DNA of 22,454 nt from a virus. Location: positions 1-22,454 of IMG/VR virus record IMGVR_UViG_3300030099_007171; one strand, given 5' to 3'. A program made the translations under genes and the position numbers. Of this stretch, positions 1 to 8,744 are shown piece by piece (the first letter of the stretch is position 1; each line of letters starts with the position of its first letter). The notes beneath the pieces are model-generated. The model did no database searches, was not told the DNA's origin, and saw only the letters and a program-made list of their open reading frames with translations.

Positions 1-1
1 A

Positions 2-127
2 GCGGGTTCGACTGGCCCAGCGGGTCCAGCGGGTCCAGCGGGTTCGGCGGGGCCGAGTGGCGCTGCAGGTGCGGCTGGTCCTACGGGTCCTACGGGTCCG
101 ACTGGCCCTGCGGGGGCAGACGGTGCA
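2..127 (+). repeat. Collagen-like Gly-X-Y repeat, block 1
   Basis: In-frame GGT/GGC codons occur every third codon, giving G-P-A, G-S-T, G-P-T and similar triplets. The DNA is a near-tandem 9-base repeat of the type GGTCCTACG. It begins before the window. Confidence 0.85.
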
Positions 128-1735
128 ACAGTAACTGGCGTTGGGGTAGCTTTTAGCCAAACATTCACGGGTGACGGAGCTACATCAAATTATGCTCTTA
201 GCGCAGGGGTCAGTGCTACTAAAGACATATTGGTAACAATTCAAGGATTTGCTCAAACACCTGACATAGATTATAACTTATTAGGGACAACTGGTATTTC
301 TTTTAATGGAAGTATAATAAATGGACAAGAAGTTAATATAAGGCATCTTGCAATGGGCCCAAGCGGCGTTGCGGGAGCGACAGGCCCAACTGGTCCAGCG
401 GGTTCAACCGGTCCGACTGGTCCTACTGGCCCCACAGGGCCTACAGGTCCGACTGGCCCTTCAGCTGCCGCAGCTGTCGAAGGAACGGGAGTTTCTGGCT
501 ATGTGGCAAGGTGGGCTAGCGCCGATACTCTAACAAGCGGAGCGCTTTTTGATAACGGAACCAGAGTTAGCATAGGAACAAATTCACCTGATAGTAAATT
601 ACATATAGTTGGGGATAATGGAGATCAATTAAAACTAGATAATGATGGAGATCAATGGACTCAGCTTAATTTCGCCAATAATGACACCAATAAAACTTTT
701 CTTGCTTTAGATCATACTAATCATATTTTTGCATTAGGGGCGCAAGGAGGGTACTCTGATTTAGATTATATCGCTTTTAGGCCTGATGGCACTAATGATG
801 ATATGGTCATTCAGCGTGATGGTAAGGTCGGTATAAATCAGGTAAATCCGCAAAGAAGGCTCCACGTCGTTGGTGACGTAGAAATCTCTGGAACTATATT
901 CCAAAGCGGTTCTGTATTCGAAGGAGGCGGAGGCGGAGGCGGTGGTTCATCCACGTTCGTCGGCCTGAGCGATACTCCTGCTAACTTTACAAGTTCTGCT
1001 GGCAAATTCTTACAAGTTAATTCTGCCGCTAATGCGCTAGAGTTTGTAGATGGTAATGGCCTGCTTGATATAACTACAACTAGATTTACTGGGGATGGTG
1101 CAACCTCTGGTTATGCTTTATCTGAAACTATAAACAAAGAGCAAAACTTAATAGTAACAGTTGGCGGTCTTGTGCAAACTCCGGTAGAAGATTATACTTT
1201 AGTTGGAGGAACCGGAGTATTTCTAGACGAGAATGTAGTAAGCGGAGCGGTAGTAGAAGTAAGAAAAATAGCGCAAAATTCTTTCTCTCAAAACGATTCT
1301 GTAGCAGAAGCATTTACAGGAAATGGAACAACTTCTGGATTCGCGCTTTCTGTCGCGCCTCTTAACGCTGACCCGGCAAATGTGCTTGTAGCGCTGAACG
1401 GTGTTTTACAGCAGCCGACTACTTCGTATGTTGTAGATGGATTAAATGTTAACTTTGCTTCTGGCACAGTTGCAAGTGGTGATATAGTTGATGTAAGACA
1501 TACGACTTTGAGTAAGGCTCAACCGAACTATCATCAAGATATATTTACAGGTAACGGAGTCGTATCCGGCTTTTCAATGGGCAGAACAGTTTCTAATATT
1601 CTAGAAACAACTGTATTTGTAAATGGCCTAGCTCAAATATCCGATGTAAACTATTTCGTAGATGGAACGAGCTTGACTTTTGCTTCTGGTGATATAGCCA
1701 GCGGCGATTTAATAATGGTGAGACATGTATACTAA
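2..1735 (+). CDS. Collagen-like tail fibre protein, 5' truncated by window edge
   Basis: The frame is open from base 2, so the true start lies upstream of the window; TTG or ATG codons further in are internal. About 577 residues are visible. In order: a Gly-X-Y collagen-like run (G-P-A/G-P-T), a beta module, a second Gly-X-Y run, two shaft-like motifs of the form '[13 protein letters not shown]' and '[18 protein letters not shown]' around bases 570-870, a run of eight glycines, then three more beta modules. The module begins F-T-G-(D/N)-G-x-x-S-(G/N)-(Y/F), continues with a strand containing (N/Q)-G-(L/V/F)-x-Q and ends S/N-G-x-x-(V/I)-x-(V/I)-R. Such glycine-rich and 'GTxxPxxKLHV' segments are typical of trimeric phage fibres at the tail tip. 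The stop codon overlaps the next start by one base, so it is probably co-translated with the lectin-like array. The role as a fibre is fairly secure; the receptor is unknown. Confidence 0.85.
   Translation, partial: AGSTGPAGPAGPAGSAGPSGAAGAAGPTGPTGPTGPAGADGATVTGVGVAFSQTFTGDGATSNYALSAGVSATKDILVTIQGFAQTPDIDYNLLGTTGISFNGSIINGQEVNIRHLAMGPSGVAGATGPTGPAGSTGPTGPTGPTGPTGPTGPSAAAAVEGTGVSGYVARWASADTLTSGALFDNGTRVSIGTNSPDSKLHIVGDNGDQLKLDNDGDQWTQLNFANNDTNKTFLALDHTNHIFALGAQGGYSDLDYIAFRPDGTNDDMVIQRDGKVGINQVNPQRRLHVVGDVEISGTIFQSGSVFEGGGGGGGGSSTFVGLSDTPANFTSSAGKFLQVNSAANALEFVDGNGLLDITTTRFTGDGATSGYALSETINKEQNLIVTVGGLVQTPVEDYTLVGGTGVFLDENVVSGAVVEVRKIAQNSFSQNDSVAEAFTGNGTTSGFALSVAPLNADPANVLVALNGVLQQPTTSYVVDGLNVNFASGTVASGDIVDVRHTTLSKAQPNYHQDIFTGNGVVSGFSMGRTVSNILETTVFVNGLAQISDVNYFVDGTSLTFASGDIASGDLIMVRHVY
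356..460 (+). repeat. Collagen-like Gly-X-Y repeat, block 2
   Basis: A second run of about 35 residues with glycine every third position, mostly G-P-T triplets, lying between the first beta module and the shaft-like segment of the same fibre. The codons for the triplets vary (GGT CCG ACT, GGC CCC ACA, GGG CCT ACA), which suggests selection on the protein repeat rather than very recent DNA slippage. Confidence 0.85.
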
Positions 1736-2844
1736 TGAAGTTACCTAAATTAACAAATTTATCAGTTACCGGTACGACGGTTGGGGATGTGCATTTTCCA
1801 AAAGTGAAGCTGTTGTTGCCTTTTGATGGTTCGAACGGCGCCACGTCAACGACTGATAGCAGCAACACTAATAACTCAGTGACTTTTGTCGGTACTGCTC
1901 AGTTATCTACGGCGCAAAGCAAATTTGGTGGGAGCAGCCTTCTACTGGATGGTAATAGCGACTACATATATATAGCTAACGATGACTTAGATTTTTCAAG
2001 CACTGAAAGTTTTACTCTTGAATTTTGGGTCTATTTTAATAATATAGACGATGGAAATATAGTAAATTTTTACTCTGATTATTCTGGAGCCAGCAACGGA
2101 ATGTCAATTGATAAGAGTACTGGTAATGTGCTTAGAGCTCATAATGGAGACTCGACCCGTATTACTGGAACAACGACAGTTTCAGCTGGCCAATGGTATC
2201 ACATAGCGCTATCTGGCACTTCTGGGAGTTATAAACTATTTCTAAACGGAACTCAAGAAGGCAGCACTAGCAGTAATGGCTTCACAGGCGGCACTACTAA
2301 TAAGTATATAGGGACTTTCTATTGGGCAGGTTTAGGAGGGGCGGTTCGTCTCTTGAACGGGTATATTGAAGATTTTCGTATCACGAAAGGTGAAGCGCGC
2401 TATACTTCAAACTTTACCCCGCCGACTTCCGCTCATTTAACTTCCGCAGGCGACGTAAATAAGCACATTGTCGTCAACTCGGACGCGGACGGTGTAGCGA
2501 TTGGTACAGGCGGAATTAACCAAGCTCGGATTGCGAAAGCGTGGTGTAACTGGGACCAGACAGGAACAATCGCTATAAGATCTAGTTATAACATTTCTAG
2601 TATAAGTGACCTTGGTACTGGACGCACAGATGTAAATTTTTCAACCGCTATGGCTGATACAAATTATACCGCGGCCGTATACGGAAATCATTCAAGCTCT
2701 AATTCTGCATATACAAATTTTTCTGAGTATCAATCTTATGGAGCGGTATTGAGAACAGTAAACGATATTGAAGTCACTCATTATAAAGCTGGCACAGGCT
2801 ACATTGACTCAAAGCAGGCAGATTTAATAATTTTCGGGAATTAA
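1735..2844 (+). CDS. LamG-like fibre/receptor-binding protein, array copy 1
   Basis: 369 residues. The leader (1-20) ends in TGTTVGDVHFPKVKLLLPFDG. Residues about 25-232 look like a LamG/concanavalin A-like jelly-roll: FGGSSLLLDG, then a strand SFTLEFWVYF, W-Y-H-I-A-L, K-L-F-L-N-G, and the closing strand Y-I-E-D-F-R-I-T-K-G. From about residue 234 the C-terminal domain begins (HLTSAGDVNKHIVVNSDADG, then QARIAKAW and SSYNISSI) and ends in FGN. Domains of this fold bind carbohydrates or proteins in other systems, so a host-surface adhesin at the tail tip is inferred. The start overlaps the preceding fibre stop (TAATG). This is the most typical member of the seven and has the full VGDVHFP leader. 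Confidence 0.85.
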   Translation: MKLPKLTNLSVTGTTVGDVHFPKVKLLLPFDGSNGATSTTDSSNTNNSVTFVGTAQLSTAQSKFGGSSLLLDGNSDYIYIANDDLDFSSTESFTLEFWVYFNNIDDGNIVNFYSDYSGASNGMSIDKSTGNVLRAHNGDSTRITGTTTVSAGQWYHIALSGTSGSYKLFLNGTQEGSTSSNGFTGGTTNKYIGTFYWAGLGGAVRLLNGYIEDFRITKGEARYTSNFTPPTSAHLTSAGDVNKHIVVNSDADGVAIGTGGINQARIAKAWCNWDQTGTIAIRSSYNISSISDLGTGRTDVNFSTAMADTNYTAAVYGNHSSSNSAYTNFSEYQSYGAVLRTVNDIEVTHYKAGTGYIDSKQADLIIFGN

Positions 2845-2847
2845 AAA

Positions 2848-3978
2848 ATGAGAGAATTAAAACTAAGTAATGTTAAGGTCGCGGGTCAGTCTAGCGGAGA
2901 GACTAACTTTAATAAAGTATCTCTGCTCCTTCCTTTTGATGGGTCGGATACCGCAACTTCTACTAGCGACGAAAGTGATAATTCTCATACAATAACTTTT
3001 GCCGGTACAGCTCAGCTAGATACAGCTCAAAAGAAATTTGGAACAGCTAGCCTTTTGCTAGATGGAGATAGTGATTATATTCAAGTCGCAGACCACGATT
3101 CATTTGATTTTGACGCCGGAGACTTTACTGCTGAATGTTGGATTAGATTTGCAGCTTTGGGCAACAACACTATATTCAGTCATTGGGCAAATGGTACGGC
3201 AAGCTCAATGTCTTACTATTTAACATACTTTAACAGTAGCGGTATTTTAAGACTAGGTTATTATTTGGGCGGTAATCTCGATTCGACTTATTCGTGGTCG
3301 CCTTCTACTGGTACTTGGTATCATGTCGCGCTAGAAAGAAGCGGTACAACAATAAAAGTATATATAGATGGTACGTCGGTAATTTCTGTATCTGCCTCTA
3401 CTACAGCTTTAAGAGATTCTGAGGATCCGTTTAGAATAGGAGTATTTAATGACGCTACAACTGGCAGCCCGAGTTTAGATTGGTATTTTAATGGTCACAT
3501 AGACGACCTTAGAATAACTAAAGGTATTGCTCGTTATGGTACTAACTTTACTCCTCCAACTTCAGCGCATGAAACAACCGGAGGAGATGGAAACTTGCCT
3601 GTAGTATTAGACGCTGATGCTACTGGAGTTAGAGTGGATTATGATGGGACAACTAACCAAACGCGACTTGCAAAAGCGTGGGTGAATTTTAATGGATCCG
3701 GGACAGTTCAAATAAGGAGCAGTTATAATATAAGTAGTATTACGGATCAAGCAACTGGATTCTACGTGGCCAACTTTTCAACAGCTATGGCAAACCATGA
3801 TTATTGTGCGACCGTCAGCTCAGGTTGGAACACTGTGACTTGGGGCATTCCTATGTTTGGAACTATATCGGGAGAAACCACCCCTTTCACTGCTAGTAAA
3901 ATAGGAGTTACGGTGAACGATCCGTCCGATACTGACACAGATAATGCGTTCGTAATGATACAAGTTTTCGGGAATTAA
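2848..3978 (+). CDS. LamG-like fibre/receptor-binding protein, array copy 2 (divergent)
   Basis: 376 residues. The LamG features are clear: FGTASLLLDGDSDYIQVADH, D-F-T-A-E-C-W-I-R-F, W-Y-H-V-A-L-E-R, V-Y-I-D-G and H-I-D-D-L-R-I-T-K-G-I-A-R-Y. The leader departs from the family: the VGDVHFP motif is replaced by SGETNFNKV. The C-terminal junction is also altered (AHETTGGDGNLPVVLDADAT in place of HLTSAGDVNKHIVVNSDADG), although AKAWVNFNGSGTV, SSYNISSI and the final FGN remain. It is therefore one of the older or less gene-converted copies. Three bases separate it from copy 1, within the conserved junction sequence. Function as in copy 1, probably with a different ligand; this is inference. Confidence 0.85.
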   Translation: MRELKLSNVKVAGQSSGETNFNKVSLLLPFDGSDTATSTSDESDNSHTITFAGTAQLDTAQKKFGTASLLLDGDSDYIQVADHDSFDFDAGDFTAECWIRFAALGNNTIFSHWANGTASSMSYYLTYFNSSGILRLGYYLGGNLDSTYSWSPSTGTWYHVALERSGTTIKVYIDGTSVISVSASTTALRDSEDPFRIGVFNDATTGSPSLDWYFNGHIDDLRITKGIARYGTNFTPPTSAHETTGGDGNLPVVLDADATGVRVDYDGTTNQTRLAKAWVNFNGSGTVQIRSSYNISSITDQATGFYVANFSTAMANHDYCATVSSGWNTVTWGIPMFGTISGETTPFTASKIGVTVNDPSDTDTDNAFVMIQVFGN

Positions 3979-3981
3979 AAA

Positions 3982-5121
3982 ATGAATATAACCAAGCCAA
4001 GATTAGACCAATTTAAAATAACCGGAAGCACGGTTGGAGATTTGCATTTTCCGAACGTCATCTTTCTCGCTAAGTTTGATGGCTCAAATGGCAGCACCAG
4101 TATCACAGATTCTAGCAACAAAAATAATTCAATAACTGTGAACGGGGGCGCTCAAATTTCGACGGCGGCTAGCAAGTTCGGTGGAAGTAGCCTTAAGCTT
4201 GATTACGAAAATGCGGGAACGGGAGATAGATTAATTGCCGATACAGTGGCGGATAATTTAACGTCAACTACTCATACTATAGAATTTTGGTTTAAAACTG
4301 ATATGGCAGATAGTCATATCACTAGTCAAGATCCTGCCTTTTTTGGATTTAATGATGCTGGTAACAGTTATGATAATAGAATCATGCTGCAGATGACTTC
4401 CAAGACTAATCTTCGTTTTTATCGCGGGGCTAGTAACTATCACGACATGACAGTCAGCGCTATGAATGATGACGCATGGCATCATATAGCAATTGTTTCT
4501 GACGGAACAGATTATGATATATATTTCGATGGCAGCAGAATAAGTTCAGATGCAGGGGATTCTAGGCAAATAAATTCAAACGATACTTTTATGATTGGCG
4601 CAGAGTATGACTCTGGTCCAAGTACAGGTAATTATTTTAGCGGTTATATAGATGATTTTAGAATTACTAACGCAGTAGCTAGATACACCGGAGATTCTTT
4701 TGCTTTACCTACGACACATCTAACTTCCGAGGGAGATGTCAATAAACACATTGTCGTCAACTCTGACGCAGACGGTGTGGCGATAGGAACGGGCGGAATT
4801 TCTCAAGCTCGGATTGCTAAAGCTTGGGTAAACTTTAACGGAACGGGAACTGTGGCGATTAGGAGCAGTTACAATGTGAGTAGCATTACAGATGACGGAA
4901 CGGGCCGGTATGATGTTAATTTTTCAACAGCGATGCCTGACAATGATTACAGCGTAGTTTCGGATGGTCGTTACAACACTGGAGATAGCGCTGGATCATC
5001 TGTCGTTACTGTAAGAAGAGAAGCTTTAACTACTTCGAAGTTCGGCGTGAGAGGAGCTAATGTTGCAACAGAAGCTTTCAATGATTTTGAAATGGTATCA
5101 GCAATAGTTTTCGGGAATTAA
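3982..5121 (+). CDS. LamG-like fibre/receptor-binding protein, array copy 3
   Basis: 379 residues. The leader TGSTVGDLHFPNVIFLAKFD matches the family with DL for DV. The lectin-like core has FGGSSLKLDYENAGTGDRLI in place of the usual LDG-x-x-D-Y, followed by H-T-I-E-F-W-F-K, W-H-H-I-A-I-V, I-Y-F-D-G and Y-I-D-D-F-R-I-T. The core differs strongly from copies 1 and 2, while the C-terminal domain (HLTSEGDVNKHIVVNSDADG, QARIAKAWVNFNGTGTVAIR) is almost the same as copy 1. Conserved ends around a changed middle suit a receptor-binding protein under diversifying pressure. Gene spacing to both neighbours is set by the shared FGN/stop junction. Confidence 0.85.
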   Translation: MNITKPRLDQFKITGSTVGDLHFPNVIFLAKFDGSNGSTSITDSSNKNNSITVNGGAQISTAASKFGGSSLKLDYENAGTGDRLIADTVADNLTSTTHTIEFWFKTDMADSHITSQDPAFFGFNDAGNSYDNRIMLQMTSKTNLRFYRGASNYHDMTVSAMNDDAWHHIAIVSDGTDYDIYFDGSRISSDAGDSRQINSNDTFMIGAEYDSGPSTGNYFSGYIDDFRITNAVARYTGDSFALPTTHLTSEGDVNKHIVVNSDADGVAIGTGGISQARIAKAWVNFNGTGTVAIRSSYNVSSITDDGTGRYDVNFSTAMPDNDYSVVSDGRYNTGDSAGSSVVTVRREALTTSKFGVRGANVATEAFNDFEMVSAIVFGN

Positions 5122-5127
5122 AAAAAT

Positions 5128-6270
5128 ATGGCTTTATCAAAATTAAGACTAGGACAGTTAAAACCAGCGGACGGAGCGACGACGGTTGGAGATGTGCATT
5201 TTCCGAACGTGAAGCTTCTCTTGCCTTTTGATGGTTCAAACGGCGCTACTAGCACTAGCGATTCAAGCAATTCGAGTCAATCTGTTACATTTAATAACTC
5301 TGCAGAGATTTCAACTACGCAAAGCAAATTCGGAGGTAGCAGCTTAAGCTGCCCGGATGGATTAACGAGTGACGTTAGTACTTCTTGGAATGCTATGCCA
5401 ACTGGCACTGAGGATTTTACTATCGAATTGTGGGCCTACTTTATCGACAGAACAGGAGGGGGCAGAACCGAAACTGATTTTGGTATTTGGGGCAATAGAA
5501 ATACTTCGGGTACAGACAATATCCATCTATATGTAGGTTATCCTGACGATAATATGCTAGGGTTTCTAATTAACGATACGGATGTGCAACTGACGACAAC
5601 TTGGAATGTTACTTCTAATTTGAACGCTTGGCATCATATAGCTCTAACAAGAGCAAGTAATACTTTTAAACTTTTTGTTGATGGTACTCAGGTAGGAACT
5701 ACTACTTCTACAGCAACTATGACAAGATCTTATAGCGATTTATTTATCGGAAGCAGTGGGCATACGTGGAATGCAACCAGAGCCACAAGGGGATTCATTG
5801 ACGGTTTTAGAATAACCAGAGGGACAGCAAGATACACATCTGCTTTTACTGCCCCTTCTTCTGCGCATCTGACTTCCGCCGGAGATGTTAACAAGCACAT
5901 CGTTGTAAACTCCGATGCTGATGGAGTGGCAATTGGAACGGGCGGGATAAACCAAGCGCGGATTGCGAAAGCTTGGATAAATTATAATGGAACTACAGCA
6001 AGTATTAGAGACAGTTACAATATTGGGAGTATCACAGATAATGGCACTGGTCAACATACTATTAATTACTCAACAGCAATGTCAGATGCTAATTATAGTA
6101 TAACTGTATTTGCGCATGATGATCAAACGAGCAGTTATTGGTGGAGATCAGCAGTATCTCAAGAAGGAGTTGCCCAAGCAGCAGGGTCCTTCAAAGTCGA
6201 AACAATACATCCGACAGTTGGGGACATTCGTGACAGTGATACTGTATGCGCACAAATTTTCGGGAATTAA
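5128..6270 (+). CDS. LamG-like fibre/receptor-binding protein, array copy 4
   Basis: 380 residues, the longest copy. The leader carries an extra few residues before TTVGDVHFPNVKLLLPFDG. Core features: FGGSSLSCPDG, D-F-T-I-E-L-W-A-Y-F, W-H-H-I-A-L-T-R, L-F-V-D-G and F-I-D-G-F-R-I-T-R-G. The C-terminal domain keeps HLTSAGDVNKHIVVNSDADG and QARIAKAW but has a shortened N-Y-N-G-T-T-A-S-I-R strand. The junction upstream is slightly longer than at the other copies (ATTAAAAAAATATG), leaving six bases between the stop and the start. The gene downstream is the small lipoprotein rather than another lectin-like copy. Confidence 0.85.
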   Translation: MALSKLRLGQLKPADGATTVGDVHFPNVKLLLPFDGSNGATSTSDSSNSSQSVTFNNSAEISTTQSKFGGSSLSCPDGLTSDVSTSWNAMPTGTEDFTIELWAYFIDRTGGGRTETDFGIWGNRNTSGTDNIHLYVGYPDDNMLGFLINDTDVQLTTTWNVTSNLNAWHHIALTRASNTFKLFVDGTQVGTTTSTATMTRSYSDLFIGSSGHTWNATRATRGFIDGFRITRGTARYTSAFTAPSSAHLTSAGDVNKHIVVNSDADGVAIGTGGINQARIAKAWINYNGTTASIRDSYNIGSITDNGTGQHTINYSTAMSDANYSITVFAHDDQTSSYWWRSAVSQEGVAQAAGSFKVETIHPTVGDIRDSDTVCAQIFGN

Positions 6271-6273
6271 AAA

Positions 6274-6507
6274 ATGAAAAAACTTTTACTAACTTTTACT
6301 TTAATTTTCTCCGGTTGTTCAACCGTAGACGATCAAGGTAGGTTGGAAAAAGTCAGAATCGCCGTACCAGCTTTCTTCCAAATAGAAATGGACTACTATA
6401 AAGATAAAGAGAATAAAGGCAAGGGAAGTGTAAATACTAACGTCGTACATTCTCCTTACGGGACTGTTAACGGTTATCCTAAATTAATGGACATGATAAG
6501 AAAATGA
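6274..6507 (+). CDS. Small predicted lipoprotein inside the LamG array
   Basis: 77 residues. The N-terminus is M-K-K followed by a hydrophobic stretch LLLTFTLIFSG and Cys15, a plausible signal peptidase II lipobox (F-S-G-C). Cleavage would leave a mature protein of about 63 residues starting C-S-T-V-D. Serine at +2 would, by the enterobacterial rule, send it to the outer membrane. The mature part is charged and has no further membrane segment. It starts from the same FGN/TTAAAAA junction as the lectin-like genes and its stop overlaps the next start (ATGA, 6504-6507), so it is translated with them. Phage lipoproteins of this size can mask receptors against superinfection (for example T5 Llp) or be outer-membrane spanins (Rz1). 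The place among receptor-binding genes favours the first, by inference only. No sequence match to either family is recognised. Confidence 0.7.
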   Translation: MKKLLLTFTLIFSGCSTVDDQGRLEKVRIAVPAFFQIEMDYYKDKENKGKGSVNTNVVHSPYGTVNGYPKLMDMIRK

Positions 6508-7637
6508 GTTTTAACGCGCCAGATATAAGACAGTTTAAGTTGACCGGAAGTACGGTTGGAGATCTGCATTTTCCGAAAACGGAATTGCTGTTGCCTTTTG
6601 ACGGAACGAACGGCTCAACGTCAACAACTGATAGTAGCAATCGGAATAATTCAATTACTTTTAATGGTAATGCTCAAATATCTACGGCGCAAAGCAAATT
6701 CGGCGGAAGTAGTCTTTTGTTGGATGGGGCGGGAGATTATTTACAAGTCGCTAATCAAGATTATTTTGATTTTGGCAGTAGTGATTTTACTATAGAGTGC
6801 TGGTTTTATTTTGACTCTTCCTCAAGTGAAACTTATAACACTTTATTAGATATGGGTAATGGAAGTGCAGCGGGAAGCGGGCCGTATTGGACAGGAGTGA
6901 AAAGTGATAGCGGAACTTATACTTTATTTGTGCAGATGGATAGCACAGCTGGGGGAGACTGGGATCTCATAAACAATGTGGCGATTACTACTGTATCAGC
7001 AAGCACTTGGCACCATTTTGCAATAAGCAGAGAGGGTAGTAGTTTTAAAGTATTTTTAGATGGAACTTCTGTTTTAACAACGACTAATTCTAATCCTTTA
7101 CGAGACGAAAATAGCGCTCTGCAAATTGGAGCGAGAGGCCAGAATACGGCATCTCATTATTTTAAAGGGTATATAGATGACGTTCGCATAACGAATGGTG
7201 TTGGCCGCTATACATCAAATTTTACTGCTCCAACTACTGCGCACCTAACTTCCGCCGGAGATGCAAATAAACAAATAATTGTAAACTCCAGCGCCGATGG
7301 AATTGATGTAGGAACGGGCGGAATAAACCAAGCGCGGATTTCTAAAGCGTGGGTAAACTTTAACGGATCAGGAACAGTTGCTATTAGAGACAGTTATAAC
7401 GTAAGTAGTATCACAGATAATGGAACAGGCGACTACTCTGTCGTTTTTTCAACAGCGATGTCAGATGCTAATTATTGCATGAACATGAACTCAGGAGACA
7501 AGGCTAGTACGTGGGGAATTCCTATTTATGACGGAGTATCAAACTATACCACTTCGCTTTGCAGATTTTTGACACAAGGCCCAGATGACGGTCCAAATGA
7601 CAACGTTATAGTGTGCGCAAGTTTTTTCGGGAATTAA
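6504..7637 (+). CDS. LamG-like fibre/receptor-binding protein, array copy 5
   Basis: 377 residues. The leader TGSTVGDLHFPKTELLLPFD is followed by FGGSSLLLDGAGDYLQVANQ, D-F-T-I-E-C-W-F-Y-F, W-H-H-F-A-I-S-R, V-F-L-D-G and Y-I-D-D-V-R-I-T-N-G. The C-terminal domain has HLTSAGDANKQIIVNSSADG and a serine for alanine at QARISKAW. The last 50 residues (STWGIPIYDGVSNYTTSLCR) resemble those of copy 2 (VTWGIPMFGTISGETTPFTA), an affinity not shared by the other copies, which suggests exchange of tails among members. The start overlaps the lipoprotein stop by four bases and lacks the usual junction in front, so it depends on coupling with the lipoprotein gene. Confidence 0.85.
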   Translation: MSFNAPDIRQFKLTGSTVGDLHFPKTELLLPFDGTNGSTSTTDSSNRNNSITFNGNAQISTAQSKFGGSSLLLDGAGDYLQVANQDYFDFGSSDFTIECWFYFDSSSSETYNTLLDMGNGSAAGSGPYWTGVKSDSGTYTLFVQMDSTAGGDWDLINNVAITTVSASTWHHFAISREGSSFKVFLDGTSVLTTTNSNPLRDENSALQIGARGQNTASHYFKGYIDDVRITNGVGRYTSNFTAPTTAHLTSAGDANKQIIVNSSADGIDVGTGGINQARISKAWVNFNGSGTVAIRDSYNVSSITDNGTGDYSVVFSTAMSDANYCMNMNSGDKASTWGIPIYDGVSNYTTSLCRFLTQGPDDGPNDNVIVCASFFGN

Positions 7638-7640
7638 AAA

Positions 7641-8741
7641 ATGAAAAAGTTACCTCTAGATTATATAAAAACTTTTGGGTCGACAGCTGGAGATGATCAA
7701 TTTGCAAAAGTGACTGCGCTGTTCAACTTTGATGGCAGTGATGGGGACACTACTGCATCAGGACTAGATTCGAGTAATAAAAATCTCACTGTTAGCTATA
7801 GTTCAGGAGATCAGTTAAGCAACACTCAAAAAAAATTCGGTGCGACTAGTTTATATGTTGCCGATAACGTAGCACTCTCTTCTAGTGACGGATTTAATAT
7901 GGGAACGGGAGATTTTACTATTGAAGCATGGTATTATTTTACTTCTTTTAGTAATAGCTTCGGTCATTACGATCAATGGGCGGGAAGCTCAACTGGAGTG
8001 GGCAACGTTCAAATGTGGAACTCAACTTCAGCCCAAGGGAAAATAAAGTGGTATTACAACGGTAACAGTAATTTTACATCTAGTACTACAATGTCTACCG
8101 GTCAGTGGTATCATGTAGCTTATGTCAGAGAAAGTGGGACTTTAAAAATGTACTTCAACGGTACAGTTGACTCGAATACTCAAAGTTATAGCAGCCAATT
8201 TGGTAAAACTGGCACAGTGTATCTTGGGGATCAACACGCAGGTGGCGGAGGAGCGCCACAGTATTACATAGACGACTTAAGAGTCACAAAAGGATTAGCT
8301 AGATATACTTCCAACTTTACTGCGCCGACTACTGCGCATTTAACTTCTGCGGGAGATTCTCTTAAGAATATTATTGTCAACGAAGATGCTGATGGAGTCA
8401 TAATTGGAACAAGCGGCATAAGCACAACGCGGATTGCGAAAGCATGGGCAGAATTTGATGGATCTGGAGTGACTTTAAACGCATCTTATAACGTAAGCAG
8501 TATTACTGATCATGGCAATAGAGATTATACTATAAACTTTTCTGCAGCAATGGCAGACGCAAATTACAGTATAGTAGGATCAAACATAGGGCAGACCGCT
8601 TCGTACAACTGGTCTGTGGTCACAGGGATGGGGACAGCGAAAACTACTAGCGCAGCAAGAATAAATGTACCTCATATTAATGATAATAGTTTGTACGGTA
8701 ACGACCCAGACGCAGTAAATGTAATAGCCTTCGGGAATTAA
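7641..8741 (+). CDS. LamG-like fibre/receptor-binding protein, array copy 6 (divergent)
   Basis: 366 residues, the shortest copy. The leader is divergent, with GSTAGDDQFAKVTALFNFDG in place of VGDVHFP, and the LDG-x-x-D-Y strand is lost (FGATSLYVADNVALSSSDGF). The remaining core fits: D-F-T-I-E-A-W-Y-Y-F, W-Y-H-V-A-Y-V-R-E, M-Y-F-N-G and Y-I-D-D-L-R-V-T-K-G-L-A-R-Y. The C-terminal domain is also changed (HLTSAGDSLKNIIVNEDADG, STTRIAKAWAEFDGSGVTL) and the gene ends A-F-G-N. Together with copy 2 it forms the more distant part of the family. A receptor-binding role is inferred from family membership. Confidence 0.85.
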   Translation: MKKLPLDYIKTFGSTAGDDQFAKVTALFNFDGSDGDTTASGLDSSNKNLTVSYSSGDQLSNTQKKFGATSLYVADNVALSSSDGFNMGTGDFTIEAWYYFTSFSNSFGHYDQWAGSSTGVGNVQMWNSTSAQGKIKWYYNGNSNFTSSTTMSTGQWYHVAYVRESGTLKMYFNGTVDSNTQSYSSQFGKTGTVYLGDQHAGGGGAPQYYIDDLRVTKGLARYTSNFTAPTTAHLTSAGDSLKNIIVNEDADGVIIGTSGISTTRIAKAWAEFDGSGVTLNASYNVSSITDHGNRDYTINFSAAMADANYSIVGSNIGQTASYNWSVVTGMGTAKTTSAARINVPHINDNSLYGNDPDAVNVIAFGN

Positions 8742-8744
8742 AAA

